Assembly: GCA_028818755.1 (NCBI GenBank)
Contig: JAPPNF010000134.1
Span: 43,494 to 107,493 of the forward strand
Direction of reading: 5' to 3'
From: Deltaproteobacteria bacterium
Lineage (GTDB): Bacteria > Desulfobacterota > Binatia > UBA9968 > JAJDTQ01
Length of the DNA: 64,000 bases
The stretch's first letter is position 1. Each line of letters begins with the position of its first letter. The translations under genes were made by a program, and so were the position numbers. This document shows, one piece after another, positions 33,146-41,518 of the stretch. A model generated the notes under the pieces. It saw only the letters and a program-made list of their open reading frames with translations. It did no database searches and had not been told where the DNA came from.

Positions 33146-34306
33146 TCAGGAAGCGGACAGCAGCCGCACGCCGTATAGCCGGGTCTCCGGCAAATCCAGC
33201 TTCTCCCACGCTTCGCCCGCGTCGTGGCTGGCGTACACCGACCCGTCGGTGTAGCCGATGACCACCGTTTCGGGATCATCCGGATGCACCGTGACGCAGC
33301 TCGTCATATGGGCGTGCCCGTGGGGCAAACCGCCTTCCAGCTTGCGCCACGTCGTTCCGCGGTCATCGCTGCGCAGGATGGCGGACTTTGCGCCGCCCAG
33401 CTCTTCCGAGGTATCGCGGCTGAAGCGGATGGTGTTGTACGGCCCCGGACGGACCGTGCGATGACCCTTCCAGGATGTAGGTCCATTCTCCGCGGCGCCC
33501 AGAAAGATACGCTCCGGAACGTTGGGGTGTATGTCGAAGGGAATGGCGTAGGAACGCCCCATGTCGTATTCCAGCTTGCGCCAGGACGCGCCGCCATCGT
33601 CCGTGCGGTAGGTGCCGATGCCCGTGGTGGCGTACAGGGTATCGAGGCTCGCGGGATCCCGCATCACCCAGTGCACGTCCCGGTAGACCCGGCCGTCCTC
33701 GTGGGCGCCCATCTGGTAGGGCACCACGCCCGACGGATCGTTCACCTCCGGGTAGGCCGCGCCGCTCCCCGGGCCGCTGATGTCCTCCCAGGTCTCGCCG
33801 CGGTCGCGGCTCCGCACCACGCCGCCCTCCTCGACCCCGACCACGATCTCGTCCGGCACCCGCCCGTCCAGCACGATGCAGCGGATGTGCGGCGTGTGGG
33901 GCGGCGGTGGAAAGGTCCAACGGGTGTAGTCCTCGAGCTTCCGAAAGGCCGTAAGCTCGCGGAACGAACGGCCGCCGTTGTCGCTCATGTACACCGCGGC
34001 GGGCAGCGTGCCCACGTAGATCTCTCCGGCCCGTGTCGGATGCGGCTGCATGGTCCAGATGTCCCGGTAGTCCAGTCCGCCGGACGGAATCCACTTCCAG
34101 CTCTCCCCGCCGTCCTCGCTCACGTGCATCTCCGTGCTGGTGGCGGCATACAGCCGGTCCGGGTCCCCCGCGTCCCGCGCCACCTCCCGCAGCACCTCGC
34201 CCTCCAGCACGCGGTCCAGCACCTCCACCTGTCTGGTACGGCCGTCCCAATGGCAGCGGACCAGGTTGTCGGCGGTCAACAGAAACATCTTGAGATCTGA
34301 TCTCAT
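33146..34306 (-). CDS. Asp-box (BNR/sialidase-like) beta-propeller protein
   Basis: This 386-residue protein contains at least six Asp-boxes (S-x-D-x-G-x-x-W/F): SEDGGESW, SDNGGRSF, SRDRGETW, TDDGGASW, SDDRGTTW and SHDAGEAW, spaced about 45-60 residues apart, as in sialidase and VPS10-type propellers. There is no signal peptide and no obvious Arg triad of a true sialidase, so catalysis is doubtful. It resembles the protein at 59198-60280 in length and motif layout. Both appear next to hydrolase genes. Function unknown. Confidence 0.75.
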   Translation of the reverse strand: MRSDLKMFLLTADNLVRCHWDGRTRQVEVLDRVLEGEVLREVARDAGDPDRLYAATSTEMHVSEDGGESWKWIPSGGLDYRDIWTMQPHPTRAGEIYVGTLPAAVYMSDNGGRSFRELTAFRKLEDYTRWTFPPPPHTPHIRCIVLDGRVPDEIVVGVEEGGVVRSRDRGETWEDISGPGSGAAYPEVNDPSGVVPYQMGAHEDGRVYRDVHWVMRDPASLDTLYATTGIGTYRTDDGGASWRKLEYDMGRSYAIPFDIHPNVPERIFLGAAENGPTSWKGHRTVRPGPYNTIRFSRDTSEELGGAKSAILRSDDRGTTWRKLEGGLPHGHAHMTSCVTVHPDDPETVVIGYTDGSVYASHDAGEAWEKLDLPETRLYGVRLLSAS

Positions 34307-34355
34307 ATCGTTCCCTCCATTGTCTCTAGAGCCATTTGCCGGTCGGGCGACGTGC

Positions 34356-34679
34356 TCACGATTTCGCCAACCGGGCGTTGATCAGCCGATTCAGGCTGAC
34401 ACCTTCTTCTGCCGCCTGCAAGGCGAGCTCGCGATGTGTTTCGGGTGTCACCCGCACCACGAATTTTCCACTATAGATGCGGGCCGCCAATGGCTCCGGA
34501 GGTTTCTCTCCGTTGGATCGCATGTCCTCCAGCACATCAACTACCAGCCGTCGGATGCCTGACAACGCCTTGGCCGGGGTCGGCGCAAGCCAGCTCAACG
34601 ATGGGAACTCAACGCATAGAGCGACATGCTCGCCGTCTTCCGGGGACCATGTGATCCGGTACGTATAGTGATCAACCAT
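34356..34679 (-). CDS. hicB: HicB-family antitoxin with ribbon-helix-helix tail
   Basis: This 107-residue protein has an RNase H-like HicB domain (YTYRITWSPEDGEHVALCVE, FPSLSWLAPTPAKALSGIRR). Its C-terminal Arc/MetJ-type DNA-binding segment reads SGKFVVRVTPETHRELALQA and EEGVSLNRLINARLA. It neutralises HicA and binds the operon operator. The start overlaps the hicA stop by 8 bp. The ATG at 34679 is chosen because the seven residues upstream in the longer frame are not family-like. Confidence 0.85.
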   Translation of the reverse strand: MVDHYTYRITWSPEDGEHVALCVEFPSLSWLAPTPAKALSGIRRLVVDVLEDMRSNGEKPPEPLAARIYSGKFVVRVTPETHRELALQAAEEGVSLNRLINARLAKS

Positions 34680-34911
34680 CTTGAGCCTCCAGCTTCTCAA
34701 TCGCTTTGATTACCTGACGAACCTGATACGCCTTGGCCATGCCTTTGTCGTTCTGGATGTTCACTCTGGGGTCTCCAGGCCACGGGGTGCGGTACACCCG
34801 ATGACTTGTCCCCTTCTGCCGCGGCTCGCCGAAATAGTGGTCACAAAGTTTGACCAAGTCGGCGTACCTGACCCCCTTCGGGTTCTGGCGAAGCGTTTCC
34901 AGAAGCGACAC
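34672..34911 (-). CDS. hicA: HicA-family mRNA interferase toxin
   Basis: This is a 79-residue double-stranded-RNA-binding-like protein. LRQNPKGVRYADLVKLCDHY is followed by the catalytic GTSHRVYRTPW, which carries the HicA His in the second strand, and by KAYQVRQVIKAIEKLE as the last helix. It cleaves mRNA when unopposed. It starts with GTG 34911 and precedes hicB, the common toxin-first order. Expression runs from the operator/promoter at 34916-34946. Confidence 0.85.
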   Translation of the reverse strand: MSLLETLRQNPKGVRYADLVKLCDHYFGEPRQKGTSHRVYRTPWPGDPRVNIQNDKGMAKAYQVRQVIKAIEKLEAQDG

Positions 34912-34915
34912 ACAG

Positions 34916-34946
34916 TTAGTATCTATAATAGTACTAAACAGTTGTC
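34916..34946 (-). promoter_or_regulatory. hicAB promoter and operator palindrome
   Basis: The 22-bp palindrome at 34916-34937 has perfect TTAGTA/TACTAA arms and inner CTAT/ATAG pairs with one offset base. It begins 5 bp before the hicA start, matching a ribbon-helix-helix operator. On the minus strand a consensus TTGACA lies just upstream (34946-34941), followed by TATAGA after 15 bp inside the palindrome, so HicB binding would block the -10. Confidence 0.7.
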
Positions 34947-35037
34947 AAGTGCCACGAACCGGGGCGTATCCGGTGGAGGCGACCGAACCGCCTTCATTCG
35001 CGGCGTCAATGCCACGATCATCCGGTCTTCCGCCAAG

Positions 35038-36114
35038 CTAACCGATCCTGCGTTCGGTCGCGGGGTCAAAGAATCGAAGAACCTCCACGGGGCAAGTCAG
35101 ATGCAACGTGCCGTCGCCGAAGGGAACGTCGGCGGGCAGCCGGCAGGTGAGCTCGTTGGAGCCGGCCTCCAGGTAGAGAATGAGTTCGCTGCCGAGCGGC
35201 TCGACTCGCGTGAGCGCGGCCTCGAACTGGCCCTCTTGCGGCGGTGCGGGGCGCAGGTGCTCCGGCCGAACGCCGAGGACGATGTCCCGGCCGGCGTACG
35301 CGTCCAGGGCCGGCGGCACGCGGCACGCAACCGCACCGTCCTTGCTGACGAAGCTCAACCCGTTGTCGCGCCGGATCACGCCGGGGACGAAGTTCATCGG
35401 CGGGCTGCCGATGAAACCGGCTACGAACATGTTTGCGGGCTCGTTGAACAACTCAAGGGGACGCGCCACCTGCTGCACGGTGCCGTCCAGCATGACCGCG
35501 ATGCGGCTGCCCAGCGTCATCGCCTCGACCTGATCGTGGGTGACATAGATCATTGTAGCGCCTAGGCGCGCGTGCAGCGCGCCTAGCTCCGTACGCATCT
35601 GCACGCGGAGCTGCGCATCGAGGTTGCTCAACGGCTCGTCGAACAGGAAGACCTTGGGCTCCCTGACGATGGCGCGGCCCACAGCCACGCGTTGCTTCTG
35701 TCCGCCGGAGAGCTCCGAAGGGCGCCGCTCCAGAAGCGCTTCGATGCCGAGAATGCGGGCGGCGTGGTCCAGCCGCCGGGTGATCTCGTCGCGCGGCACG
35801 CCGCGAACCTTCAGATTCAGCGCCATGTTCTGGCGCACGCTCATGTGGGGATAGAGCGCGTAGTTCTGGAACACCATCGCCACGTCGCGGTCACGCGGAT
35901 GCAACTCGTTGACGCGCCGGCCATCGATCAACACCTCCCCGTCGGTGATGGTCTCGAGGCCCGCCAGCATGCGCAAGGTCGTCGACTTGCCGCAGCCCGA
36001 CGGTCCCACCAGCACGAGAAGCTCGCCGTGAGCGATGGTGAGGCTCAGTTCGCGAATCACGTAGGGTGACCGCCCGAAGCGTTTGGAGACATTCCTGAAC
36101 TCGACCTCCGCCAC
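35038..36114 (-). CDS. ABC importer ATPase, UgpC/MalK type
   Basis: This 358-residue protein carries Walker A GPSGCGKSTT, the Q-loop VFQNYALYPHMSV, signature LSGGQKQRVAVGRA, Walker B VFLFDEPLSNLDA and H-loop IYVTHDQVEAM. A C-terminal OB-like regulatory domain follows (about 240-358, with VLGVRPEHLRPAP and ELTCRLPADVPFGDG). It powers the permeases encoded directly upstream. The frame is open far beyond the gene, but the true start is GTG 36114 (MAEVEFRNVSKRFG) behind GGGGGAG. It is last in the order binding protein, permease, permease, ATPase. Confidence 0.92.
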   Translation of the reverse strand: MAEVEFRNVSKRFGRSPYVIRELSLTIAHGELLVLVGPSGCGKSTTLRMLAGLETITDGEVLIDGRRVNELHPRDRDVAMVFQNYALYPHMSVRQNMALNLKVRGVPRDEITRRLDHAARILGIEALLERRPSELSGGQKQRVAVGRAIVREPKVFLFDEPLSNLDAQLRVQMRTELGALHARLGATMIYVTHDQVEAMTLGSRIAVMLDGTVQQVARPLELFNEPANMFVAGFIGSPPMNFVPGVIRRDNGLSFVSKDGAVACRVPPALDAYAGRDIVLGVRPEHLRPAPPQEGQFEAALTRVEPLGSELILYLEAGSNELTCRLPADVPFGDGTLHLTCPVEVLRFFDPATERRIG

Positions 36115-36131
36115 GCTGTCTCCCCCCGTCC

Positions 36132-36992
36132 TTAACCCTTGATGCCGACCATGGCGATGCCACTCAGCAGCCGCCTGCGCAGGAACGCGAACAGGACGAC
36201 CGTGGGCAGGACGGCGACCACGGACATGGCGAAGATGTAGTTGAGCGGTCGGGCGAACTCGCTCTCGAAGGCCACCAGGCCCACGGGGATCGTCCACAGA
36301 TCCTGCCGGGTGGCGACGATCAGGGGCCAGATCAGGCTGTTCCAGTTGCTCATGAAGGTGAAGATCGCCAGCGCGCCGAGGCCGGGCACGCACATCGGAA
36401 AAATGATCCGCCAGAAGATCTGGAACTCGTTCAGGCCGTCGATTCTGGCCGCCTCGGCATAGTCGTCGGGAATCGTCATGATGAACTGGCGCATCCAGAA
36501 GACGCCGAACGGCGTGATCATTACCGGAACGATCAGGCCCCAGTAGGAGTTGTTCATTCCCAGTTCGCGGACGATGATCAGCATTGGAATGAAGATCACC
36601 TCCAGAGGAATCATCAGGGTAATCAGAATGACCATGAAAAAGGCGTCGCGGCCGAAATAGGTGAACTTGGAGAGGCTGTAGCCGGCCATCGTGCAAAAGA
36701 TCACCGACGAAATCGTCACGGTGCCGCTGACGAACATGCTGTTGGCGAGATAGCGGGCGAAGTTGGCGCGGGCCAGGGGCTCGGTGAAATTGCCGAACCG
36801 CAGGCTGGCCAAGCTCTCCGGGAGCCACTGCAAGGGGACCTTGGTGATCTCCTCCAGGGGCTTGAACGAAGAAAGAACGGTGTAGAGCATCGGCAATACG
36901 AACGCCGCCGCCAGCATGGTCGCGGCGACGAAGATGACGAGCCGGCCCATGGAGAAGCGGAGTCTTGTGCGGGCGAGGGTCACGGCCTTCAA
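36132..36992 (-). CDS. ABC sugar/glycerol-phosphate-type permease (MalG/UgpE-like)
   Basis: This is a 286-residue six-helix permease. The EAA loop DDYAEAARIDGLNEFQIFWR is the classical MalG-type contact with the ATPase. The N-terminal helix (LVIFVAATMLAAAFVLPMLY) and the SSFKPLEEI motif right after it mark this subfamily. It overlaps its partner permease by an ATGA, so the two are made together as a heterodimer. The substrate is probably a carbohydrate or polyol phosphate. Confidence 0.9.
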   Translation of the reverse strand: MKAVTLARTRLRFSMGRLVIFVAATMLAAAFVLPMLYTVLSSFKPLEEITKVPLQWLPESLASLRFGNFTEPLARANFARYLANSMFVSGTVTISSVIFCTMAGYSLSKFTYFGRDAFFMVILITLMIPLEVIFIPMLIIVRELGMNNSYWGLIVPVMITPFGVFWMRQFIMTIPDDYAEAARIDGLNEFQIFWRIIFPMCVPGLGALAIFTFMSNWNSLIWPLIVATRQDLWTIPVGLVAFESEFARPLNYIFAMSVVAVLPTVVLFAFLRRRLLSGIAMVGIKG

Positions 36993-37879
36993 ACCTTCCA
37001 GCGCAGCAGCCGGTGCTGCACCAGCGTCAGCGCGAATATGATCAGCAGGACGATCACCGACATCGCCGATGCCAGGCCCATGCGGAAGTTGACGACGCCC
37101 TGCTTGAAGATCAGCAGGCCGATGACCTCGGTGGCGTTGCCGGGGCCGCCGTCGGTCATGACCAGGAACGGGTCGAAGCCCTGGATCGTGTTCACCGTGC
37201 CGACCACGAGCATGTAGAAGAGCGTCGGCCTCAGCATCGGCAGCGTCACGTAGATGAACCGCTGCGGCGCGGTCAGCCCGTCGACGATCGCCGCTTCCCA
37301 GACGCTCTTGGGAATGGTCTGCAAGCCGGCCAGCAGGATGATCGAGTAGTAGCCTACGCCCGACCAGACGGTGGTGATGAGAATGGCGACCAGCGCCCAG
37401 TCACCGTCCGTCAGCCAGCTGATGGGAGCGATGCCCAGGAGGTCGGTCAGACTCTCCATGAGGCCGCGCGCCTGGAAGAAGATCTTCCAGACGACGGAGG
37501 TCACGGCCAGCGGGAATACGTACGGCAGGAAGTAGATGGATTGAAAGATCCCCGCGCCCAGGATGCGCGTCTGCACGATGTGCGCCATGAAGAAGGCGAT
37601 GACGAATATCACGGCGAGCCGCAGGAAGATGTACTTGCCGGTCACCCACAGGGCTTCCCAGAACGCCGGCATCTGGGCGATGGCGAGATAGTTGGCGCCG
37701 CCGTTGAAACGGGGCGCGGAGAGCATGCTGAACTTGGTAAAGCTGTAGACCACCGCCACGGCGATGGGCCCGATCAGAAAGACCACCGCGAACAGCAGGG
37801 TCGGCAACAGAAACAGGACGCCGGCGAGGTGCAGGCGCAGGACGTAGCCCGGGGGCCGGACCCTGAAGAACCGTCGCAT
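36989..37879 (-). CDS. ABC sugar/glycerol-phosphate-type permease (MalF/UgpA-like)
   Basis: This 296-residue protein has its first helix at HLAGVLFLLPTLLFAVVFL, the family's PAP-like FPLAVTSVVWKIFFQARGL region and the EAA loop KSVWEAAIVDGLTAPQRFIY. TDGGPGNATEVIGLLIFKQG is the strongly conserved MalF-type periplasmic phrase. It is the second gene of the importer operon, 76 bp after the binding-protein stop. Confidence 0.9.
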   Translation of the reverse strand: MRRFFRVRPPGYVLRLHLAGVLFLLPTLLFAVVFLIGPIAVAVVYSFTKFSMLSAPRFNGGANYLAIAQMPAFWEALWVTGKYIFLRLAVIFVIAFFMAHIVQTRILGAGIFQSIYFLPYVFPLAVTSVVWKIFFQARGLMESLTDLLGIAPISWLTDGDWALVAILITTVWSGVGYYSIILLAGLQTIPKSVWEAAIVDGLTAPQRFIYVTLPMLRPTLFYMLVVGTVNTIQGFDPFLVMTDGGPGNATEVIGLLIFKQGVVNFRMGLASAMSVIVLLIIFALTLVQHRLLRWKV

Positions 37880-37955
37880 GAAGGCGAAACCCCTTCACGC
37901 CGGCGCCGGCCCCGGTGTGTCACGATCCGGGTACGGCGCCGGCGCTTCGGCCCGC

Positions 37956-39254
37956 TCAACCGCGCTTGAGCACGGCGTCGATATCGGCTTTGGCGCGGTC
38001 GAGCGTCGCCTTGATGTCCTTACCGGAGAGGAGGATCTCCTCCATCGCCTTCTTGAGGATCTCCGAGACCTCCGAGTAATTCCTGATCTTGGCGAGCGGC
38101 TGGGAGTACTGCAGCATGTCTTCCCAGAACGCTGCCTGCGGGATGCTCTTTGCGGCCTCCGATTCCGACCAGCCGGCGCGTGGAATGATGTCGCCGGTCT
38201 CCTTCAGGTGACGGGCCGGCTGCGACGTGAGGAAGTCAGCCAGCTTCCAGGCCGCGCTCTTGTTCTTGCTGTTGTTGAATACGGCCCAGGCCCAGCCCGT
38301 GGTGCTGGTGGCGGTCTTCCGGCCCGCGAACGTCGGCGTCGGAATCGCCAGGAAATCGCTTTCCTTGACCACGCCCTTGAAGTTCTTCACCCAGCGCGGG
38401 ATGCCCCAGTTGCCGCCGATGGTCATGGAGAACTTGCCGGTGGGAAAACCCTCCCGGTAGTAGTCCAGGCTGGCGGCGATGTCCTTGTCGGATACGCCCA
38501 GATCGAACCGCTTCCGGATGGTCTCCATGGTCTTGATCGCGGCCTCGCTGTTGACCAGGGACTCGGTCTGGTCCGCGTTCAGGATGGAGCCGCCAAGCTC
38601 CCGCAGCACGGGTTCGAACTCGAGCAGGTACCACGCGGCGGAGGCGACGAACGGGAATGATATCGCCTGGCGGGTGATGCGCCCCTTGTCGTCCTTCTTG
38701 ACGAGCTTCTTGGCTACGGCATGGGCGTCGTCCCATGTCTTCGGCGCGTCCTTGACCGGGTCGAGCCCGGCCTCGCGGAAATGCTTGGCATTGATGATCC
38801 ACGCATAGATGTTGAACTGGAGCGGCACTCCGTAAAGCCTGTCGCCGACCTGGTAGGATTCGAGCGAGCCGGGCGCCCAGGCCTTGCGCAGCGCATCGAC
38901 CGAGGCGTGGCCCATACTCTTGGCCGCCCCGGCGTCGATGGGAGAGATGACGCCGTTGGCCTCGAAGTCCAACAGACGGCGATAGGTGAGGGCGAACGCG
39001 TCCGGTCCCTCGCCCGCCGCGATTGCGGCCGCCAACCGCTGGAAGTAGTTCTTGTGCGGCGTGACGACGACCTCCACCTTGACGCCGGGATTGGCCGCCT
39101 CGAACTCCTTGACATACTCCTGGTAGATCTTTCCCTGAGCGGCGTTGGGGTCCCAGATGTGCCAGAGCGACACCTTGGTCTGTGCAGTAGCGGAGGTGGC
39201 CACGAACCCGAGCGCCACGACTGCCAGCATTGCATTTCGCAGGATTGGCTTCAT
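37956..39254 (-). CDS. ABC extracellular solute-binding protein, family 1
   Basis: This 432-residue exported protein has a Sec signal (MKPILRNAMLAVVALGFVATSATA-Q) and mature start TKVSLWHIWDPNAAQGKIYQ. It shows EFEAANPGVKVEVVVTPHKN, GEGPDAFALTYRRLLDFEAN, LYGVPLQFNIYAW and FLTSQPARHLKETGDIIPRA, all consistent with a family 1 (sugar/glycerol-phosphate) receptor. It is first in the importer operon. ATG 39254 is chosen over 39269 because GGAGG lies 8 nt upstream and the signal then starts with Lys. Confidence 0.9.
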   Translation of the reverse strand: MKPILRNAMLAVVALGFVATSATAQTKVSLWHIWDPNAAQGKIYQEYVKEFEAANPGVKVEVVVTPHKNYFQRLAAAIAAGEGPDAFALTYRRLLDFEANGVISPIDAGAAKSMGHASVDALRKAWAPGSLESYQVGDRLYGVPLQFNIYAWIINAKHFREAGLDPVKDAPKTWDDAHAVAKKLVKKDDKGRITRQAISFPFVASAAWYLLEFEPVLRELGGSILNADQTESLVNSEAAIKTMETIRKRFDLGVSDKDIAASLDYYREGFPTGKFSMTIGGNWGIPRWVKNFKGVVKESDFLAIPTPTFAGRKTATSTTGWAWAVFNNSKNKSAAWKLADFLTSQPARHLKETGDIIPRAGWSESEAAKSIPQAAFWEDMLQYSQPLAKIRNYSEVSEILKKAMEEILLSGKDIKATLDRAKADIDAVLKRG

Positions 39255-39478
39255 GTCATAGTCCTCCATGGCGCGCTCCTCGGGCGATGTTGCATTCGCG
39301 CGGACGCATCGCCGCCTGCCTCTGGAGATGAATCCGACACCCGCGTGGGAGCTTGAAATGAGTCTACGCCCGCGCCCGTTCCGGCAGGCTGCGCGTACGA
39401 TAGGCCCGCGCGGACGAAGCTGTCAAGGCATACGCGGGCTGGCTTGTGGTGCCGTGGCCCGGCAACGGGCCGGATGGA

Positions 39479-39555
39479 TGGTGGTCGCAGCAGGACTCGA
39501 ACCTGCGACCTCTTGCATGTGAGGCAAGCGCTCTAGCCGACTGAGCTATGCGACC
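39479..39555 (-). tRNA. tRNA-Val (anticodon CAC)
   Basis: The acceptor arms GGTCGCA and TGCGACC pair over 7 bp. The D arm is GCTC...GAGC and the anticodon stem CTTGC/GCAAG holds loop CTCACAT with anticodon CAC. The T arm GCAGG-TTCGAGT-CCTGC is perfect, and discriminator A and CCA are encoded. A GGCCCG/CGGGCC hairpin at 39456-39471 follows on the 3' side as a possible terminator. Confidence 0.95.
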
Positions 39556-39570
39556 ACTTTGGGACCTTGA

Positions 39571-39599
39571 CGTTTACCACCTCGGCGGGCGGGTTTCAA
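39571..39599 (-). promoter_or_regulatory. Candidate tRNA-Val promoter
   Basis: On the minus strand TTGAAA (39599-39594), a 17-bp spacer and TAAACG (39576-39571) end 16 bp before the mature tRNA. The -10 is weak. Confidence 0.35.
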
Positions 39600-39624
39600 C
39601 AACGCCGTGACGACCTCGGGTGGA

Positions 39625-39891
39625 TCACTCCCGCTCCTTGTGCCGCTGCTTGATGCGCTGGTTCAGCGACTGCAGGATGCCGGCGTCGACAGCGGCGATG
39701 ACGTCCACCGCGGCGTCGAGATCCCCCTCCGCGATTCCCGCTTTCCTTGCGTCCGCAAGGCGCCGGTCCACTCAGGGATCGCAGTTACGCGTCATGGCCA
39801 CGGCGAGGCCGAGGAAGATCTTCTCGCGCTCGCTGAGGCACTCGACGGCGTGGGCGTCACGGTAGAACTGGCGGAAGTCTGCCTTCTTCAT
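39625..39891 (-). CDS. Putative AhpD-like selenoprotein (Cys-x-x-Sec redox protein)
   Basis: ATG 39891 sits 5 nt after AGGAGGAG, an excellent ribosome site. The frame reads MKKADFRQFYRDAHAVECLS, EREKIFLGLAVAMTRNCDP, then TGA (39774-39772), then VDRRLADARKAGIAEGDLDA and AVDVIAAVDAGILQSLNQRI to a normal TGA at 39627-39625: 88 residues including one in-frame UGA at position 40. Before and after the UGA the protein is a continuous carboxymuconolactone decarboxylase/AhpD-like helical domain. The UGA stands exactly where the second Cys of its CxxC redox pair belongs (C37-D-P-U40). A SECIS-like hairpin follows at the right distance. The alternative is a TGC-to-TGA mutation in a Cys gene. It lies 44 bp after the EVE gene in the same direction. 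Confidence 0.7.
39745..39760 (-). promoter_or_regulatory. Bacterial SECIS-like hairpin inside the AhpD-like gene
   Basis: CCTTGC-GGAC-GCAAGG on the minus strand forms a perfect 6-bp stem with a loop starting GG. The apical loop begins 17 nt after the in-frame TGA. Bacterial SECIS elements are known to place a small stem-loop with G at the first loop positions about 16-37 nt from the UGA, so the geometry fits SelB recognition. Confidence 0.55.
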
Positions 39892-39935
39892 GGATCTCCT
39901 CCTGACACGTCATGGCGACCGCACCGGGGATGCGC

Positions 39936-40343
39936 TCAGCCCTTGGCCATCTCCAGGATCTCGTCGTAGTGGGCGTCGCTCACCGGGACGAAGGAAAGCC
40001 GGCCCAGCCGAAACAGGTCGAAGCCTTCGAGCTTGGGGTTGAGCTTCATCTCGGCCAGCGACACCTCGCGCTTCAACGCCTTGCCCACCTTGATGTCGAA
40101 CACCAGCAGCCTGGGGTCGTCCTTCTCGGGGTCGGCATAGGCGCCGGTGGTGGCGGTGCCGAGGCCGACGCACACCCTCTCGCCGCCAGTGTGGTAGACG
40201 ATGCAGCGATCGCCCTTCTTCACGGTCTTGAGGTGCTTGAGCGCAAGATTGTTCTTGATGCCGTCCCAGATCGTCGACTTGTCCCGTTGCAGGTCGGCGA
40301 AGGAATAGACGCTGGGTTCGGTCTTGAGCAGCCAGTTTGCCAT
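39936..40343 (-). CDS. EVE-domain protein
   Basis: This 135-residue protein is a single EVE (PUA-like) domain: MANWLLKTEPSVYSFADLQR, DGIKNNLALKHLKTVKKGDR, CIVYHTGGERVCVGLGTATT and a C-terminal RLGRLSFVPVSDAHYDEILE. The family (thymocyte nuclear protein 1 type) binds modified nucleobases in DNA or RNA. AAGGAGGATTCC precedes ATG 40343, favouring this over an upstream in-frame ATG at 40382. It heads a short minus-strand run with the AhpD-like gene and tRNA-Val and is divergent from endonuclease IV, a pairing that suggests a nucleic-acid damage theme. Confidence 0.88.
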   Translation of the reverse strand: MANWLLKTEPSVYSFADLQRDKSTIWDGIKNNLALKHLKTVKKGDRCIVYHTGGERVCVGLGTATTGAYADPEKDDPRLLVFDIKVGKALKREVSLAEMKLNPKLEGFDLFRLGRLSFVPVSDAHYDEILEMAKG

Positions 40344-40456
40344 GGAATCCTCCTTGTTCGGCGTGGTCTTGAAATACTGCAATCCGGTCCGCGTGGCAAC
40401 ATTCCGCGCGCGCGGCGGGGTGAACCGAGGCGTGTCCTTGTGGTAATAGTCCAGCC

Positions 40457-41347
40457 ATGGCGTCCACGCCGCGCAAGAAGAAGCCTGAGGACCGTCCGCT
40501 GCTGGGCGCCCACATGTCCATCGCCGGCGGCGCCCACAACGCGCTGCACGCCGGCGACAGCGTCGGCTGCGAAGCCATCCAGATCTTCACCAAGTCCTCG
40601 CGGCAGTGGGCCGCGAAACCCCTGAGTGAGGAAGACATCCTGACTTTCAGGGCGACGCAGAAGGCCAGCGGGGTCCACACGGTGGTGGCCCACGACTCCT
40701 ATCTGCTGAACCTTGGCGCGCCCGACCGGGAGCTGCGGGACAAGTCGATCAACGCCTTCATCGACGAGATGGAACGGTGCGAGGCTCTGGGTATCCCGTG
40801 CCTGATCGCCCATCCCGGCGCCCACACCGGCGCGGGCGAGCGCGCGGGCCTGCGCACCATCGCGCGTTCGCTGGACGCGATCCACCGGCGTTGCGCGGGC
40901 TTCAAGGTGCGGGTCGCGCTGGAGATCACCGCCGGCCAGGGCAGCAACCTGGGCTATCGCTTCGAGCACATCCGCAACATCATCGACAGCGCCAGGGAGA
41001 GCGACCGGCTCAGGGTGTGCTTCGACACCCAGCACGCGTTCGCCGCCGGATACGACATCCGCACCCGCGAAGGCTACGAACGGACCTTTACGGAGTTCGA
41101 CGAGACCATCGGCGTCAAGCTTCTCGCCGCCTTCCACCTGAACGACTCGAAGAAAGAGCTTGACTGCCGCGTGGACCGCCACGAGCTCATCGGCAAGGGA
41201 CACATCGACGTGGAGCCGTTCCGGCTGCTGATGAACGACAAGCGTTTCTTTGGACTGCCCATGTGCCTTGAAACCCCCAAGGGCAAGGACCTGAAGGAGG
41301 ATCGCGAGACGCTGGAGTTGCTGCGGTCCTTCCGCGGCGAGGCATGA
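40457..41347 (+). CDS. nfo: Endonuclease IV (AP endonuclease)
   Basis: This is a 296-residue TIM barrel with the three-metal site spread over the standard motifs: LGAHMSIAGGAHNAL, VVAHDSYLLNL, CLIAHPGAHTGAG, VALEITAGQGSNLG, VCFDTQHAFAAGYD, AAFHLNDSKKELDCRVDRHE and CLETPKGKDLKEDRETL. It incises DNA at abasic sites and removes 3' blocking groups in base-excision repair. The length is usual for the family. ATG 40457 is used; an ATG further in (HMSIAGG) would delete the first strand. Confidence 0.96.
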   Translation: MASTPRKKKPEDRPLLGAHMSIAGGAHNALHAGDSVGCEAIQIFTKSSRQWAAKPLSEEDILTFRATQKASGVHTVVAHDSYLLNLGAPDRELRDKSINAFIDEMERCEALGIPCLIAHPGAHTGAGERAGLRTIARSLDAIHRRCAGFKVRVALEITAGQGSNLGYRFEHIRNIIDSARESDRLRVCFDTQHAFAAGYDIRTREGYERTFTEFDETIGVKLLAAFHLNDSKKELDCRVDRHELIGKGHIDVEPFRLLMNDKRFFGLPMCLETPKGKDLKEDRETLELLRSFRGEA

Positions 41348-41518
41348 GGATGCGTGAACCTACGGGCAGTCGCGTCGCCACTTTCATCCAGACGCGAATC
41401 GTGAACTGCATCGCGCTTCGTTGATTCGCAGGTGATTGCGCGCTAATCTTCGTAAAGTCGTCTTCCACACGGCCGGGGATCCCCGGCGAATCGAGCATCG
41501 GGAAAGCGAGGGCCGCTT

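Noticed and set aside
39607..39969. 120-codon plus-strand frame at the AhpD-like locus
   Set aside because: Antisense to the AhpD-like gene, no ribosome site, no domain.
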